Source: UBA668 sp038328705 (GTDB taxonomy: Bacteria > Actinomycetota > Acidimicrobiia > Acidimicrobiales > Ilumatobacteraceae). From it: a DNA stretch of 17,907 nt. The stretch covers positions 1-17,907 of the forward strand of contig JBBQMG010000084.1 of NCBI GenBank assembly GCA_038328705.1. The letters run 5' to 3'. The notes beneath the pieces were generated by a model that did no database searches, was not told the DNA's origin, and worked only from the letters and a program-made list of their open reading frames with translations. Below, in pieces: positions 1 to 6,779 of the stretch (the stretch's first letter is position 1; each line of letters begins with the position of its first letter). The position numbers and the translations under genes are program-made.

Positions 1-1
1 G

Positions 2-75
2 TGGGCGTGCAGGGAATCGAACCCAGGACCTCCACGATGTCAACGTGGCGCTCTAACCAACTGAGCTACACGCCC
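2..75 (-). tRNA. tRNA-Val (anticodon GAC)
   Basis: Read on the minus strand, this folds as a complete cloverleaf. The acceptor stem is GGGCGTG/CACGCCC, the D arm is GCTC..GAGC, and the anticodon stem CCACG/CGTGG encloses loop TTGACAT, giving anticodon GAC, which reads valine codon GUC. The variable loop is AGGTC and the T loop is TTCGATT. The T stem CTGGG/CCCTG has a U-U mismatch at its second pair. The discriminator base is A. The window ends one base later, so a genome-encoded CCA cannot be judged. It lies 25 bases downstream of hemW on the same strand. A TAGATT box (91-96) could be its own -10, with no convincing -35, so read-through from hemW is also possible. Confidence 0.96.
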
Positions 76-100
76 GTGTAGCGATCGTTGAATCTAGCAG

Positions 101-1183
101 TCAGTGCAGCCGCATCGACACTTCGTTGGCGAGAAGACGGCCCGCCCGCGTCAGTCGCGCGCGTTCACCGTCGGTTTCGACCAGACCCTCCAGCCCGTCC
201 ACGTCGAGCGCGGCGACGGGCACTCCGTCGCGCATGCGGATCGCCAACTGCAGGCCCTCCACGTGGCGCGTCGCGTCGTCCAGCGTCTCGCCCGCGGCCT
301 CCGTGGGCTCACCGGCTTCGACGGCGGCGATGTAGCGCTCGGGTGTGCGCACGTTCCACCAGCGGCGGCCATCACGGTGGCTATGGGCGGCACTGCCGAA
401 CCCGACATAGTTGCCCTGCCGCCAGTACAAGATGTTGTGGCGGCACTCGTGCCCGGGCGTGGCCCAGTTGCTGACCTCGTAGTTGGCCAGGCCGGCGGCG
501 GTGAGCATCTCGTCGGCCAGTTCGTACTTGTCGGCCAGGTCGTCGTCGTCGGGGTGCCGCTCGGGCTCGAGCGCCAATGGCGTCCCAGCCTCCACCGTCA
601 GTGCGTACGCAGAGATGTGCAGCGGGTCGAGCGCGATTGCACCCTCCAACGTCGCACGCCACTGGTCGAGTGTCTCGCCGGCACCGCCGTAGATCAGGTC
701 GAGGTTGAACGTGGGGATGCCCGCCTCGCGTAGCGCGGCCACCGCCAACCGGACGTTGTCGGGGTTGTGCGTGCGCCCAAGCGAGGCCAGCACGGACGGC
801 ACCATCGATTGCACGCCGATGCTGACGCGGTTGACGCCGGCGGCGCGGAAGGTGCGATACATCTCGAGGGTCACGTCGTCGGGGTTGCACTCGACGGTGA
901 TCTCTGCGCCGGGTGCCGTAGGGATCGCCCGCAACACGTCACCCAACGCAGCCGGGTCGACGAGGGTAGGCGTACCGCCCCCGACGAAGACACTGGTCAC
1001 AGGTGCCATCTCAGCACGCACGATGTCAGCGGTGAGGGCGGCAAGGTACTGATCCTGAAGGTGCCCGCGATCCGTCCAGGTTGCAAATGCGCAATAGTCA
1101 CAGCGCTTCGCACAGAACGGGATGTGGAGGTAGACGCCGAATTGCTGAACGGCAGATGGCTGAACGGCAGATGGCTGACTCAC
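101..1183 (-). CDS. hemW: Radical SAM haem chaperone HemW
   Basis: The 360-residue protein belongs to the HemW/HemN radical SAM family. The cluster motif C24-x3-C28-x2-C31 (CAKRCDYC) would bind the 4Fe-4S cluster used with S-adenosylmethionine. GGGTP follows near residue 70, and the late HNxxYW segment (HNILYWRQGNYVGFG) is typical of HemW. HemW proteins deliver haem to target proteins. The family is often misnamed oxygen-independent coproporphyrinogen oxidase, but this short protein without the longer HemN N-terminus fits HemW better. The start is GTG at 1183, with no clear Shine-Dalgarno. The first residues come from a tandem 15-bp repeat (PSAVQ twice), so the N-terminus may be poorly conserved. 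It sits 26 bases after bldD on the same strand and is probably cotranscribed with it. Confidence 0.93.
   Translation of the reverse strand: MSQPSAVQPSAVQQFGVYLHIPFCAKRCDYCAFATWTDRGHLQDQYLAALTADIVRAEMAPVTSVFVGGGTPTLVDPAALGDVLRAIPTAPGAEITVECNPDDVTLEMYRTFRAAGVNRVSIGVQSMVPSVLASLGRTHNPDNVRLAVAALREAGIPTFNLDLIYGGAGETLDQWRATLEGAIALDPLHISAYALTVEAGTPLALEPERHPDDDDLADKYELADEMLTAAGLANYEVSNWATPGHECRHNILYWRQGNYVGFGSAAHSHRDGRRWWNVRTPERYIAAVEAGEPTEAAGETLDDATRHVEGLQLAIRMRDGVPVAALDVDGLEGLVETDGERARLTRAGRLLANEVSMRLH
1145..1174. repeat. Tandem 15-bp repeat at hemW N-terminus
   Basis: CTGAACGGCAGATGG occurs twice in direct tandem (1145-1159 and 1160-1174), followed by another CTGA. The unit is five codons, so copy-number change keeps the hemW frame. 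It encodes PSAVQ-PSAVQ just before the conserved VYLHIPF segment. Confidence 0.9.
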
Positions 1184-1209
1184 GACGAGCCGCAGCGTAC
1201 AGCCGGTGA

Positions 1210-1719
1210 TTACGGGCGGAACAGAAGGTCGAGCGCGTCGAGGCGCTGGCCGACCTGATCGACCGGCACGTCGAGCATGGCTGCGATGGCACGAGTGTCG
1301 TCACCGCGAACGGTGATGACCTTACCGTTGAAGTCCTGGCGCTGTACCTGGATCATCTTCAAGAAGCGGACCAGCATTTCGAACGGCTGGCCGCTGAGCT
1401 GGGTCAGCTTGAGCAGGTCGACGGCCAACTTCTTGTTGTTCGGCAAATCTGCTTCGTTGGAGGGGGTGACATCCTCGCGAGGCAGCAATTGGTCGACGGG
1501 CACGTTGTAGAACTTTGCCAGCCGCTCGAGACGCGGCACGGAAATGGCCCGCTCGCCGCGCTCGTAGGCGCCCAGAACCGACGCTTTGAACTCCTCGTTC
1601 GACGATGCTTCGACTTCTTGCAACGAGAGCCGCTTCTGGCGCCGGATGACGCGCAGGCGCTCACCGACCTTGCGGCTGTACGGGGAGGCAACGACATCGT
1701 CATCATCGAACTCACGCAT
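1210..1719 (-). CDS. bldD: BldD-like c-di-GMP-responsive regulator
   Basis: The 169-residue protein matches the architecture of Streptomyces BldD (about 167 residues). An N-terminal Xre-type helix-turn-helix spans residues 16-75 (RKVGERLRVIRRQ..LSLQEVE..SYERGER-like core ..LAKFYNVPVDQLLP). A linker follows, then a C-terminal domain carrying R127-Q-D129, eight residues, then R138-G-D-D141. This fits the RxD-x8-RxxD signature by which BldD binds tetrameric cyclic di-GMP and dimerises on DNA. ATG 1719 is chosen because AAGGGA lies 10 bases upstream; a TTG extension to 1794 would add residues foreign to the family. It is followed by hemW and preceded by rsmE with a 145-base gap that carries a promoter and an inverted repeat. 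In Streptomyces BldD represses developmental genes; targets here are unknown. Confidence 0.9.
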   Translation of the reverse strand: MREFDDDDVVASPYSRKVGERLRVIRRQKRLSLQEVEASSNEEFKASVLGAYERGERAISVPRLERLAKFYNVPVDQLLPREDVTPSNEADLPNNKKLAVDLLKLTQLSGQPFEMLVRFLKMIQVQRQDFNGKVITVRGDDTRAIAAMLDVPVDQVGQRLDALDLLFRP

Positions 1720-1794
1720 GCTCACTCGTTCCCTTGTCTGTGCTTGGTCCGCCCAGGGCACCCTCGGTGGCGATGCTGCCCGCCGAGGTAGCAA

Positions 1795-1822
1795 TCATTA
1801 CACACGCGGTCCGAAAAAACAA
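1795..1822 (-). promoter_or_regulatory. Putative bldD promoter
   Basis: On the minus strand, TTGTTT (1822-1817) and TAATGA (1800-1795) are separated by 16 bases. The -10 is preceded by TGTG, as in extended -10 promoters. Transcription would start near 1788, leaving a leader of roughly 70 bases before ATG 1719. This is the most A+T-rich stretch of the neighbourhood. Inferred from pattern only. Confidence 0.45.
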
Positions 1823-1827
1823 CGGAA

Positions 1828-1844
1828 AGTGACAAGGAATCACT
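1828..1844. promoter_or_regulatory. BldD-box-like inverted repeat
   Basis: AGTGA, seven bases, TCACT: perfect 5-bp arms placed immediately upstream of the putative -35 of bldD. The early Streptomyces BldD consensus was described as AGTGA-(n)-TCACC, and BldD is known to bind its own promoter there. The match plus position suggests autoregulation. A second inverted repeat, GAATTG-A-CAATTC, lies at 1853-1865 next to the rsmE stop and has no assigned role. Confidence 0.45.
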
Positions 1845-1864
1845 GAGCGACGGAATTGACAATT

Positions 1865-2536
1865 CTACGTCAAGAATAATACTGCTGCCACCAGGGCCGC
1901 TGTCTCGACGCGAAGCACGTTCGGGCCAAGCGACACCATCGCCGGCGCCGCGGCGAGTTCGTCGGCCGAAAAGCCGCCCTCCGGTCCAATGACCACCGCT
2001 CGGGGCAGCCACCCAAGAGCGTCCACCGGCACGCCGGCCGGCTCGGCAACCACCACCTCGTCGCGGGCCAGGACATCTGCAACTGGCACCGGTCCGCTCA
2101 CTGTGGACAGCCACACACGGCGGCTCTGCATCGCTGCCTCCTTCACGACCCTTCGGGCACGAGACAGCTGTCGCTCTGCGCGGTCGCCCTCCCAGCGCAC
2201 GACGCTGCGCTCGCAATGCAGCAGGACGATCTCAGCGACGCCAATCTCGGTCAGCTTTTGCACCATCCACTCGGCCCGGTCGCCCTTGGGAATTGCACTT
2301 GCGATCGTCAGCTGTGGTGTGCCCTGCTCGCACGTCGGTTCGCTGATGGGTCGCAAGGCCTGCCCGACGACCTGCGTTACCTGCCAGCTGCCGTGCCCGT
2401 CGCTCACGGTCACATGCTCGCCGTCCCTGATGCGCAGGACTCGGAACAGGTGGTGGGCGTCGTCGGGGTGCAACGTGAGGTCGGCCAGCGAGTCCACGAA
2501 AACATGCGCCGCGCTGGAACGCAGCGCGGGGTTCAC
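1865..2536 (-). CDS. rsmE: 16S rRNA m3U1498 methyltransferase RsmE
   Basis: This 223-residue SPOUT-class methyltransferase is expected to methylate N3 of U1498 in 16S rRNA using S-adenosylmethionine. An N-terminal PUA-like segment (HHLFRVLRIRDGEHVTVSDG, residues 28-47) precedes the knotted domain. Diagnostic motifs are GPEGGF at 184-189 and LGPNVLRVETA at 203-213, which form the cofactor-binding knot. KLTEIGVAEI (94-103) and the RR.VKEAAMQS stretch (128-138) also fit the family. The start is GTG 2536, overlapping the dnaJ stop by four bases (GTGA), which implies translational coupling; no independent Shine-Dalgarno is visible. It is the last gene of the hrcA-dnaJ-rsmE operon, an order common in actinobacteria. 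Confidence 0.95.
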   Translation of the reverse strand: MNPALRSSAAHVFVDSLADLTLHPDDAHHLFRVLRIRDGEHVTVSDGHGSWQVTQVVGQALRPISEPTCEQGTPQLTIASAIPKGDRAEWMVQKLTEIGVAEIVLLHCERSVVRWEGDRAERQLSRARRVVKEAAMQSRRVWLSTVSGPVPVADVLARDEVVVAEPAGVPVDALGWLPRAVVIGPEGGFSADELAAAPAMVSLGPNVLRVETAALVAAVLFLT

Positions 2537-3672
2537 TGGAACGCCGACTTGATGCGGGCGAAGATCCCGTGCTCGGAGTGCAATTCCTCGCCACGCAGTT
2601 CGGCGAACTTCTTGAGCAGCTCGACTTCGGGCTCGGTGAGTTTAGTGGGCACTTGCACCTGCACCCGTACTCGCAGGTCGCCACGGCCGCGGCCCTGCAG
2701 CCGGGGAACGCCACGCTGGCGGAGCACGAACTCGCGACCGGGCTGCGTACCCGCTGGCACCAGGATCTCCTCATCGCCATCGAGCGTGGGGAGCAGATAC
2801 CTGGCGCCCAACGACGCCTGAGCAATCGACACCGGAAGGTCGGTGATGAGATCGTCGTTCTCTCGGCGATAACGCTCGTGAGCTGCGACGCGAATGTGTA
2901 CGTAGAGATCGCCTGCGGCTCCGCCGCGCGGGCCCACCGCTCCACGACCGGTGAGGCGAAGTGTGGACCCGGTGTCGACGCCAGCCGGGACGTCCACCTG
3001 ATATGTCTTCTCGCTCACGATTCGACCGTCGCTGGCGCACTTCGGACAGGGGGTGACGATGACCTGGCCAAGCCCGCTGCACTTCGGGCACGCGGACGAG
3101 GTGACCATCTGCCCCAACATGCTCTGACGAACACGTTGCACCTGGCCGCGACCGTTGCATTCGCTGCAGGTCACGGGTTTGGTGCCCTCACCGGCGCCGG
3201 TTCCACTGCAGTCTTCGCAGCGCAGCGCTGTACGCAGCGTGACCGGCACGGTGGCTCCGAACACGGCCTGTTCGAACGCAACGTCGGCAATGACCTCGAG
3301 GTCCTGGCCACGAGGCGGGCCTGCCGGGCCGCGACTGCCGCCACCGCCGAACGGGCTGCCGTTGCCACCAAAGAACGCGTCGAACAGATCGCCCAAGCCA
3401 CCGCCGGCGCCACCGCCGAACATGTCACCGACGGTCGGGCCGCTGGTGCCGCCGACGCCCTGCTCGCCGAACCGGTCGTAGCGGGCACGTGCGTCGCCGT
3501 CGCTGAGCACCTCGTAGGCGCGAGCAACCTTCTTGAACTGCTCCTCCGCCGCCGCATCGCCCGGGTTTGCATCGGGATGCAGCTCACGAGCGCGCTTGCG
3601 GTATGCCTTCTTCAGTTCGTCGCTGCTGGCTGTGCGGGGCACACCAAGCAGTGCGTAGTAGTCATCAGCCAT
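2533..3672 (-). CDS. dnaJ: Chaperone DnaJ (type I Hsp40)
   Basis: The 379-residue co-chaperone stimulates the DnaK ATPase and delivers unfolded clients. The J domain spans residues 1-70 with H32-P-D34. The Gly/Phe-rich linker is at about 71-120. The zinc-finger domain follows with cysteine repeats at 152-159 (CEDCSGTG), 169-176 (CSECNGRG), 195-202 (CPKCSGLG) and 209-216 (CPKCASDG). The last repeat keeps its cysteines but has Ser where the first conserved Gly is expected. A C-terminal substrate-binding domain completes the protein. ATG 3672 is preferred over GTG 3684 because GGGAG lies about seven bases upstream and the protein then begins MADDYYALLG, as is usual. The start overlaps the 3' end of hrcA by eight bases. 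It should respond to heat stress through HrcA. Confidence 0.97.
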   Translation of the reverse strand: MADDYYALLGVPRTASSDELKKAYRKRARELHPDANPGDAAAEEQFKKVARAYEVLSDGDARARYDRFGEQGVGGTSGPTVGDMFGGGAGGGLGDLFDAFFGGNGSPFGGGGSRGPAGPPRGQDLEVIADVAFEQAVFGATVPVTLRTALRCEDCSGTGAGEGTKPVTCSECNGRGQVQRVRQSMLGQMVTSSACPKCSGLGQVIVTPCPKCASDGRIVSEKTYQVDVPAGVDTGSTLRLTGRGAVGPRGGAAGDLYVHIRVAAHERYRRENDDLITDLPVSIAQASLGARYLLPTLDGDEEILVPAGTQPGREFVLRQRGVPRLQGRGRGDLRVRVQVQVPTKLTEPEVELLKKFAELRGEELHSEHGIFARIKSAFQ

Positions 3673-4675
3673 TCGTACTCCCACCGTCGCTGAGGTGCCG
3701 GCCCAATCGATTGCTCACCGCTTCGACGGTAGCGAGGGCCTGCGGATAATCCATTCGAGTCGGGCCAAGCACACCGATGGTGCCCACCTGCTCGCCATCG
3801 ACGACCACCGGCCTGACGACGACGGAGCACGCCACCAGTGGCTCGACGCCATGCTCGGCGCCGATGGCAACTGAAAGGCCGCGATTCAACACGTCGCGCA
3901 CCAAGGTGACCATCACGTACTGCTGCTCCAGGGTTCGCAACACCGAGCGGACCGTGTCGACCGCGTCGAAGGCATGCGCCATCGAGGCGGCTCCCTGCAC
4001 GAATACCTGCTCGTCGGCAACTGAACCGTCCAACGCTGCCGCAGCGGCGGCGCACACCGAGTCGAGTTCGCAGTCGCCAGTCGGCGGAATGTGTACTCCA
4101 CTGTCCAGCGAACGCCCCACCATGTGCGCATGCAAGTGTGCGGTGGCGGCAGACAGACGCACTTCCGACACTTCGTTCGGCAGCTCGACCGCCTGGTTCT
4201 CGACCACGCCATTGGATAGCACTGCGACCACCGTCGCGTGGCGGCCGACGAGCCCGACCACCTGTACCGACCGCACGACCGCGATCTCGGCACGTGGCCC
4301 GACAACGACCGCAGCATGGTGCGAGACCTGCGCCAGAAGATTGGTGGTCTGATGCAACAGCTCTTCGAGGCGCCCGTGCGCGGTATCGAAGAAGGCGCCA
4401 ACACGCTGCGAGGACTGGGTGTCGAGACGACCGGGTTGAGCCATGTGGTCGACGAAGAAGCGGTAGCCCTTGTCGGTGGGAATGCGCCCGGCAGAGGTGT
4501 GCGGCTGAGCAAGGTAGCCCTCCTGCTCGAGCACGGCCATTTCGTTGCGAACAGTTGCTGAACTGACCCGGACACCTGGGGCGCTGGCGATGTGAGTGGA
4601 CCCGACCGGTTGCGCGGTGGCGATGTACTCCTGAACCACTGCTCTCAATATTGCTGTCTTGCGTTCGTCGAGCAT
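3665..4675 (-). CDS. hrcA: Heat-inducible transcription repressor HrcA
   Basis: The 336-residue repressor binds CIRCE operators and controls chaperone genes. The N-terminal winged-helix domain contains SSATVRNEMAVLEQEGYL followed by HTSAGRIPTDKGYRFFVD (about residues 38-76), a near-invariant HrcA signature. The rest is the GAF-like dimerisation and inserted domain, ending in LGPTRMDYPQALATVEAVS, also typical. ATG 4675 is chosen over TTG 4693 because GGAGGAG sits directly upstream. It heads the operon hrcA-dnaJ-rsmE, and a CIRCE-like inverted repeat lies 40 bases upstream of the start, consistent with autorepression. Confidence 0.97.
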   Translation of the reverse strand: MLDERKTAILRAVVQEYIATAQPVGSTHIASAPGVRVSSATVRNEMAVLEQEGYLAQPHTSAGRIPTDKGYRFFVDHMAQPGRLDTQSSQRVGAFFDTAHGRLEELLHQTTNLLAQVSHHAAVVVGPRAEIAVVRSVQVVGLVGRHATVVAVLSNGVVENQAVELPNEVSEVRLSAATAHLHAHMVGRSLDSGVHIPPTGDCELDSVCAAAAAALDGSVADEQVFVQGAASMAHAFDAVDTVRSVLRTLEQQYVMVTLVRDVLNRGLSVAIGAEHGVEPLVACSVVVRPVVVDGEQVGTIGVLGPTRMDYPQALATVEAVSNRLGRHLSDGGSTNG

Positions 4676-4714
4676 GGCTCCTCCGCCTTTCAACGACTCG
4701 GCGCACCGGATGCG

Positions 4715-4741
4715 TTGGCAGTCCAGGCTACCGACTGCTAG
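4715..4741. promoter_or_regulatory. CIRCE-like HrcA operator (variant)
   Basis: The minus strand reads CTAGCAGTC, nine bases, GACTGCCAA. The classic CIRCE is TTAGCACTC-N9-GAGTGCTAA. Fourteen of the 18 arm positions match and the nine-base spacer is exact. The change at position 7 (C to G) occurs in both arms, so symmetry is preserved. It lies just upstream of hrcA and overlaps the last codons and stop of phrB. Position and symmetry support a species-specific CIRCE; binding is inferred. Confidence 0.65.
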
Positions 4742-6140
4742 CCGTCACCTGGCGGTACCGACGCAGGGCTTCGTCACGTTCGACGGCGTGGTCCACAATC
4801 GGCGCCGGGTAGCCCTCAGGCCGCAGCAGACCAAGGCCGTGCACGCCACTGCCGTCGATGCCCGCCAGTTCGGGCACCCATTGACGGACATAATCACCAT
4901 CTGGATCGAAGCGCAGCGCCTGCGTCGTCGGGTTGAAGATCCGAAAGTACGGAGACGCGTCGGTACCGGTACCCGCCGTCCACTGCCAGCCGTGGCTGTT
5001 GGACGCTAGGTCGCCGTCGATGAGGTAGCGCATGAAATGACGGGCGCCCCACTGCCATGGCACGTGTAGATCCTTGACCAGGAAGCTGGCCACAAGCATG
5101 CGGACTCGGTTGTGCATCCAGCCTGAGGCGAGCAGCTGACGCATTCCGGCATCGATGATCGGGTAGCCGGTCTGGCCCGCCGCCCATCGTTCGAAGTGCG
5201 CTTGCGCTGCCGCGCCCGTGTCGGATGTCATGGTATTCATCCGCTGGTCGAGGTTCTCACGCGCAGTCGTTGGCTGTCTCAAAAGGACGTCGGCGTAGAA
5301 CTCGCGCCACGCCAATTCATTGGCGAACGTGTCGGCGCCAGCACTCGGCTCGAGGTCGGCCAGCAGTTGTCGTGGATGCACCAGGCCCCAGCGCAGCGCA
5401 GCGGAGAGCCTGCTCGTGCCCTCCACGCCCGGCAGATTGCGCAGATCGCGATAGTTCGGCACCGCTGGCAGATACCGCCGCCACTGAGCGTGCGCGCCGA
5501 TCTCGCTGGCCATTTCCCATCGCGTTTGCGCACTTTCGTTCGCCTGGCGATCGGAAGTGCACAAACGCGGGTCGACGTGGGTGGCCGGACGTGTCGGTGG
5601 GCCGTCGCACGGGACATTGGGCGCACCGAGCCACAGCACGTCGGGTACGTCCAGCGGCGCGTCCCAACCCACGGCTCGCCATGCCTTCGAGAACGGCGTG
5701 AACACCGCATACGGCGTGCCGTCGCCCTTGTTAACCTCACCGGGGGCCACCGCGTACGGGCTGCCCACACCGAGCAGCCGCGACCCCACCGAACCCAGTG
5801 CGGTCGCCACCGCGGCGTCACGAGAGCGGCCGTACGGCGCGTAATCACGCGACACGAACACCGCCGATGCGCCCAGCTTGGCGGCGAGAGCAGGAACAAC
5901 CTTCGTCGGGTCGCCGTGGCGGTAGACCAACGCGCCCCCCATCGAGTCATCCAGTGCCTGCAGGGCATCGGCCATGAATGCCCGGCGTGGTGCACCCGAT
6001 GCCGCGAACGTGGGATCGACGACGAACAGCGGCACGACGCGCGCTCCGTCTGCTGCTGCGGCGTGCAGCGCAGGAAGGTCGGCCAAGCGGAGGTCCCTAC
6101 GGAACCACATGATGGTCGTCGAGGGCTGGCGGGCAGGCAT
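4728..6140 (-). CDS. phrB: Deoxyribodipyrimidine photolyase
   Basis: The 470-residue FAD enzyme uses blue light to split cyclobutane pyrimidine dimers. The N-terminal Rossmann-like antenna domain begins MWFRRDLRLADLPAL. The helical FAD domain carries GTSRLSAALRWG, NELAWREFYADVL, YPIIDAGMRQL, WMHNRVRM and DGDLASNSHGWQWTAGTGTD..YFRIFNP. The Asn four residues before the first Trp of GWQW corresponds to the flavin-N5 contact of E. coli PhrB (Asn378), and that Trp to Trp382 of the electron-transfer chain. This fits a class I CPD photolyase rather than a cryptochrome. The antenna cofactor cannot be told. ATG 6140 has only weak ribosome-binding signals. Residues 191-206 or so are encoded by a 49-bp palindrome (5521-5569) inserted in the interdomain linker. 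It is divergent from the phosphatase gene across 33 bases. Confidence 0.95.
   Translation of the reverse strand: MPARQPSTTIMWFRRDLRLADLPALHAAAADGARVVPLFVVDPTFAASGAPRRAFMADALQALDDSMGGALVYRHGDPTKVVPALAAKLGASAVFVSRDYAPYGRSRDAAVATALGSVGSRLLGVGSPYAVAPGEVNKGDGTPYAVFTPFSKAWRAVGWDAPLDVPDVLWLGAPNVPCDGPPTRPATHVDPRLCTSDRQANESAQTRWEMASEIGAHAQWRRYLPAVPNYRDLRNLPGVEGTSRLSAALRWGLVHPRQLLADLEPSAGADTFANELAWREFYADVLLRQPTTARENLDQRMNTMTSDTGAAAQAHFERWAAGQTGYPIIDAGMRQLLASGWMHNRVRMLVASFLVKDLHVPWQWGARHFMRYLIDGDLASNSHGWQWTAGTGTDASPYFRIFNPTTQALRFDPDGDYVRQWVPELAGIDGSGVHGLGLLRPEGYPAPIVDHAVERDEALRRYRQVTASSR
5521..5569. repeat. 49-bp palindromic element inside phrB
   Basis: The 18-base arms CGCGTTTGCGCACTTTCG and CGGAAGTGCACAAACGCG are complementary at 16 of 18 positions. 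The 13-base centre holds a further palindrome, TCGCC-T-GGCGA, so the whole 49 bp can fold as one hairpin. It is translated in frame within the variable linker of the photolyase. A half-site differing at one of 18 bases (CGAACGTGCGCAAACGCG) recurs at 17795-17812 in an intergenic region, which points to a dispersed repeat rather than chance. Confidence 0.75.
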
Positions 6141-6159
6141 GACGGATCCAAGTGTCGCC

Positions 6160-6165
6160 TACCCT
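6160..6165 (+). promoter_or_regulatory. Possible leaderless -10 box (TACCCT)
   Basis: TACCCT ends eight bases before GTG 6174, and no Shine-Dalgarno is present. This is the spacing expected when transcription starts at the first base of the start codon. No convincing -35 is seen. Confidence 0.35.
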
Positions 6166-6173
6166 GTGGTGCT

Positions 6174-6779
6174 GTGCCACATTCTGCGTCGCTGCCCGCG
6201 CTTGTCCTGCTTGTTCGTCACGGCGCCACCGAATGGTCTGTCTCTGGGCAGCACACCGGTCGCACTGATCTGCCGCTCACCGAGGAGGGTGTTGCTCAGG
6301 CGCTGGCTGCCGGACCGTTGATCGAGGAGCTGCTGGAAGGCCGTGATCCGGTGGTCTACACCAGCCCCCTCGAGCGAGCGGCACGCACTGCCGAGCTGGC
6401 CCTCCCCCATCGAGGGGCGGAACCGTTGGATGCACTGATGGAATTCGACTACGGCGACTACGAAGGGCTCACCAGCACGCAGATCATGGAACGGGACCCG
6501 GAGTGGGACCTCTTCACCACCGGCTGTCCCGGCGGCGAGAGCATCACGCAGGTGTCGGCTCGGTGCGATGCGGTCGTCGCCAAGGTCGAGCGAGTCTGCG
6601 CCGGGCGCGCCGTCGTGGCCTTCACGCACGGCCACCTCAGTCGCATTCTCACTGCCCGCATGCTGAACCTGCCGGCCACCGGCGGGGCGTCACTCTGGAA
6701 CGACACCGCCAGCGTCGGAGTAATCAACGAGCACCGGGGCAAGCTGGTGCTGGTGGGTTGGAACCTCTGCGCGTACTGA
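6174..6779 (+). CDS. Histidine phosphatase (Rv2135c/Shb17-like)
   Basis: The 201-residue protein belongs to the histidine phosphatase superfamily. LVRHGATEW (R15-H16-G17) supplies the phospho-accepting histidine, and FTHGHLSRIL supplies the second catalytic His. YTSPLERAARTAEL and EFDYGDYEGL add the remaining active-site shell. The stretch TEWSVSGQHTGRTDLPLT and the later GCPGGES resemble, from memory, yeast sedoheptulose-1,7-bisphosphatase Shb17 and mycobacterial acid phosphatase Rv2135c more than glycolytic phosphoglycerate mutase. The substrate is therefore probably a sugar phosphate, but is not decided by sequence. GTG 6174 is the only start close to the conserved RHG motif; the frame stays open far upstream, antisense to phrB, but that part is not family-like. 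Its last 90 bases overlap the end of the convergent MFS gene. Confidence 0.85.
   Translation: MPHSASLPALVLLVRHGATEWSVSGQHTGRTDLPLTEEGVAQALAAGPLIEELLEGRDPVVYTSPLERAARTAELALPHRGAEPLDALMEFDYGDYEGLTSTQIMERDPEWDLFTTGCPGGESITQVSARCDAVVAKVERVCAGRAVVAFTHGHLSRILTARMLNLPATGGASLWNDTASVGVINEHRGKLVLVGWNLCAY

Noticed and set aside
101..1183. Annotation as oxygen-independent coproporphyrinogen oxidase (HemN)
   Set aside because: The short N-terminus, the CxxxCxxC placement and the HNxxYW segment fit HemW, the haem chaperone.
2569..3693. Long plus-strand open frame across dnaJ
   Set aside because: It is antisense to dnaJ, alanine-rich, and arises from GC-rich codon bias.
3612..4706. 364-codon minus-strand frame overlapping hrcA
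   Set aside because: It is an offset frame of hrcA, arginine-rich with no domain pattern; hrcA itself is certain.
5196..6173. Long N-terminal extension of the phosphatase frame
   Set aside because: It runs antisense to phrB and encodes arginine-rich, non-family sequence. The phosphatase domain starts just after GTG 6174.
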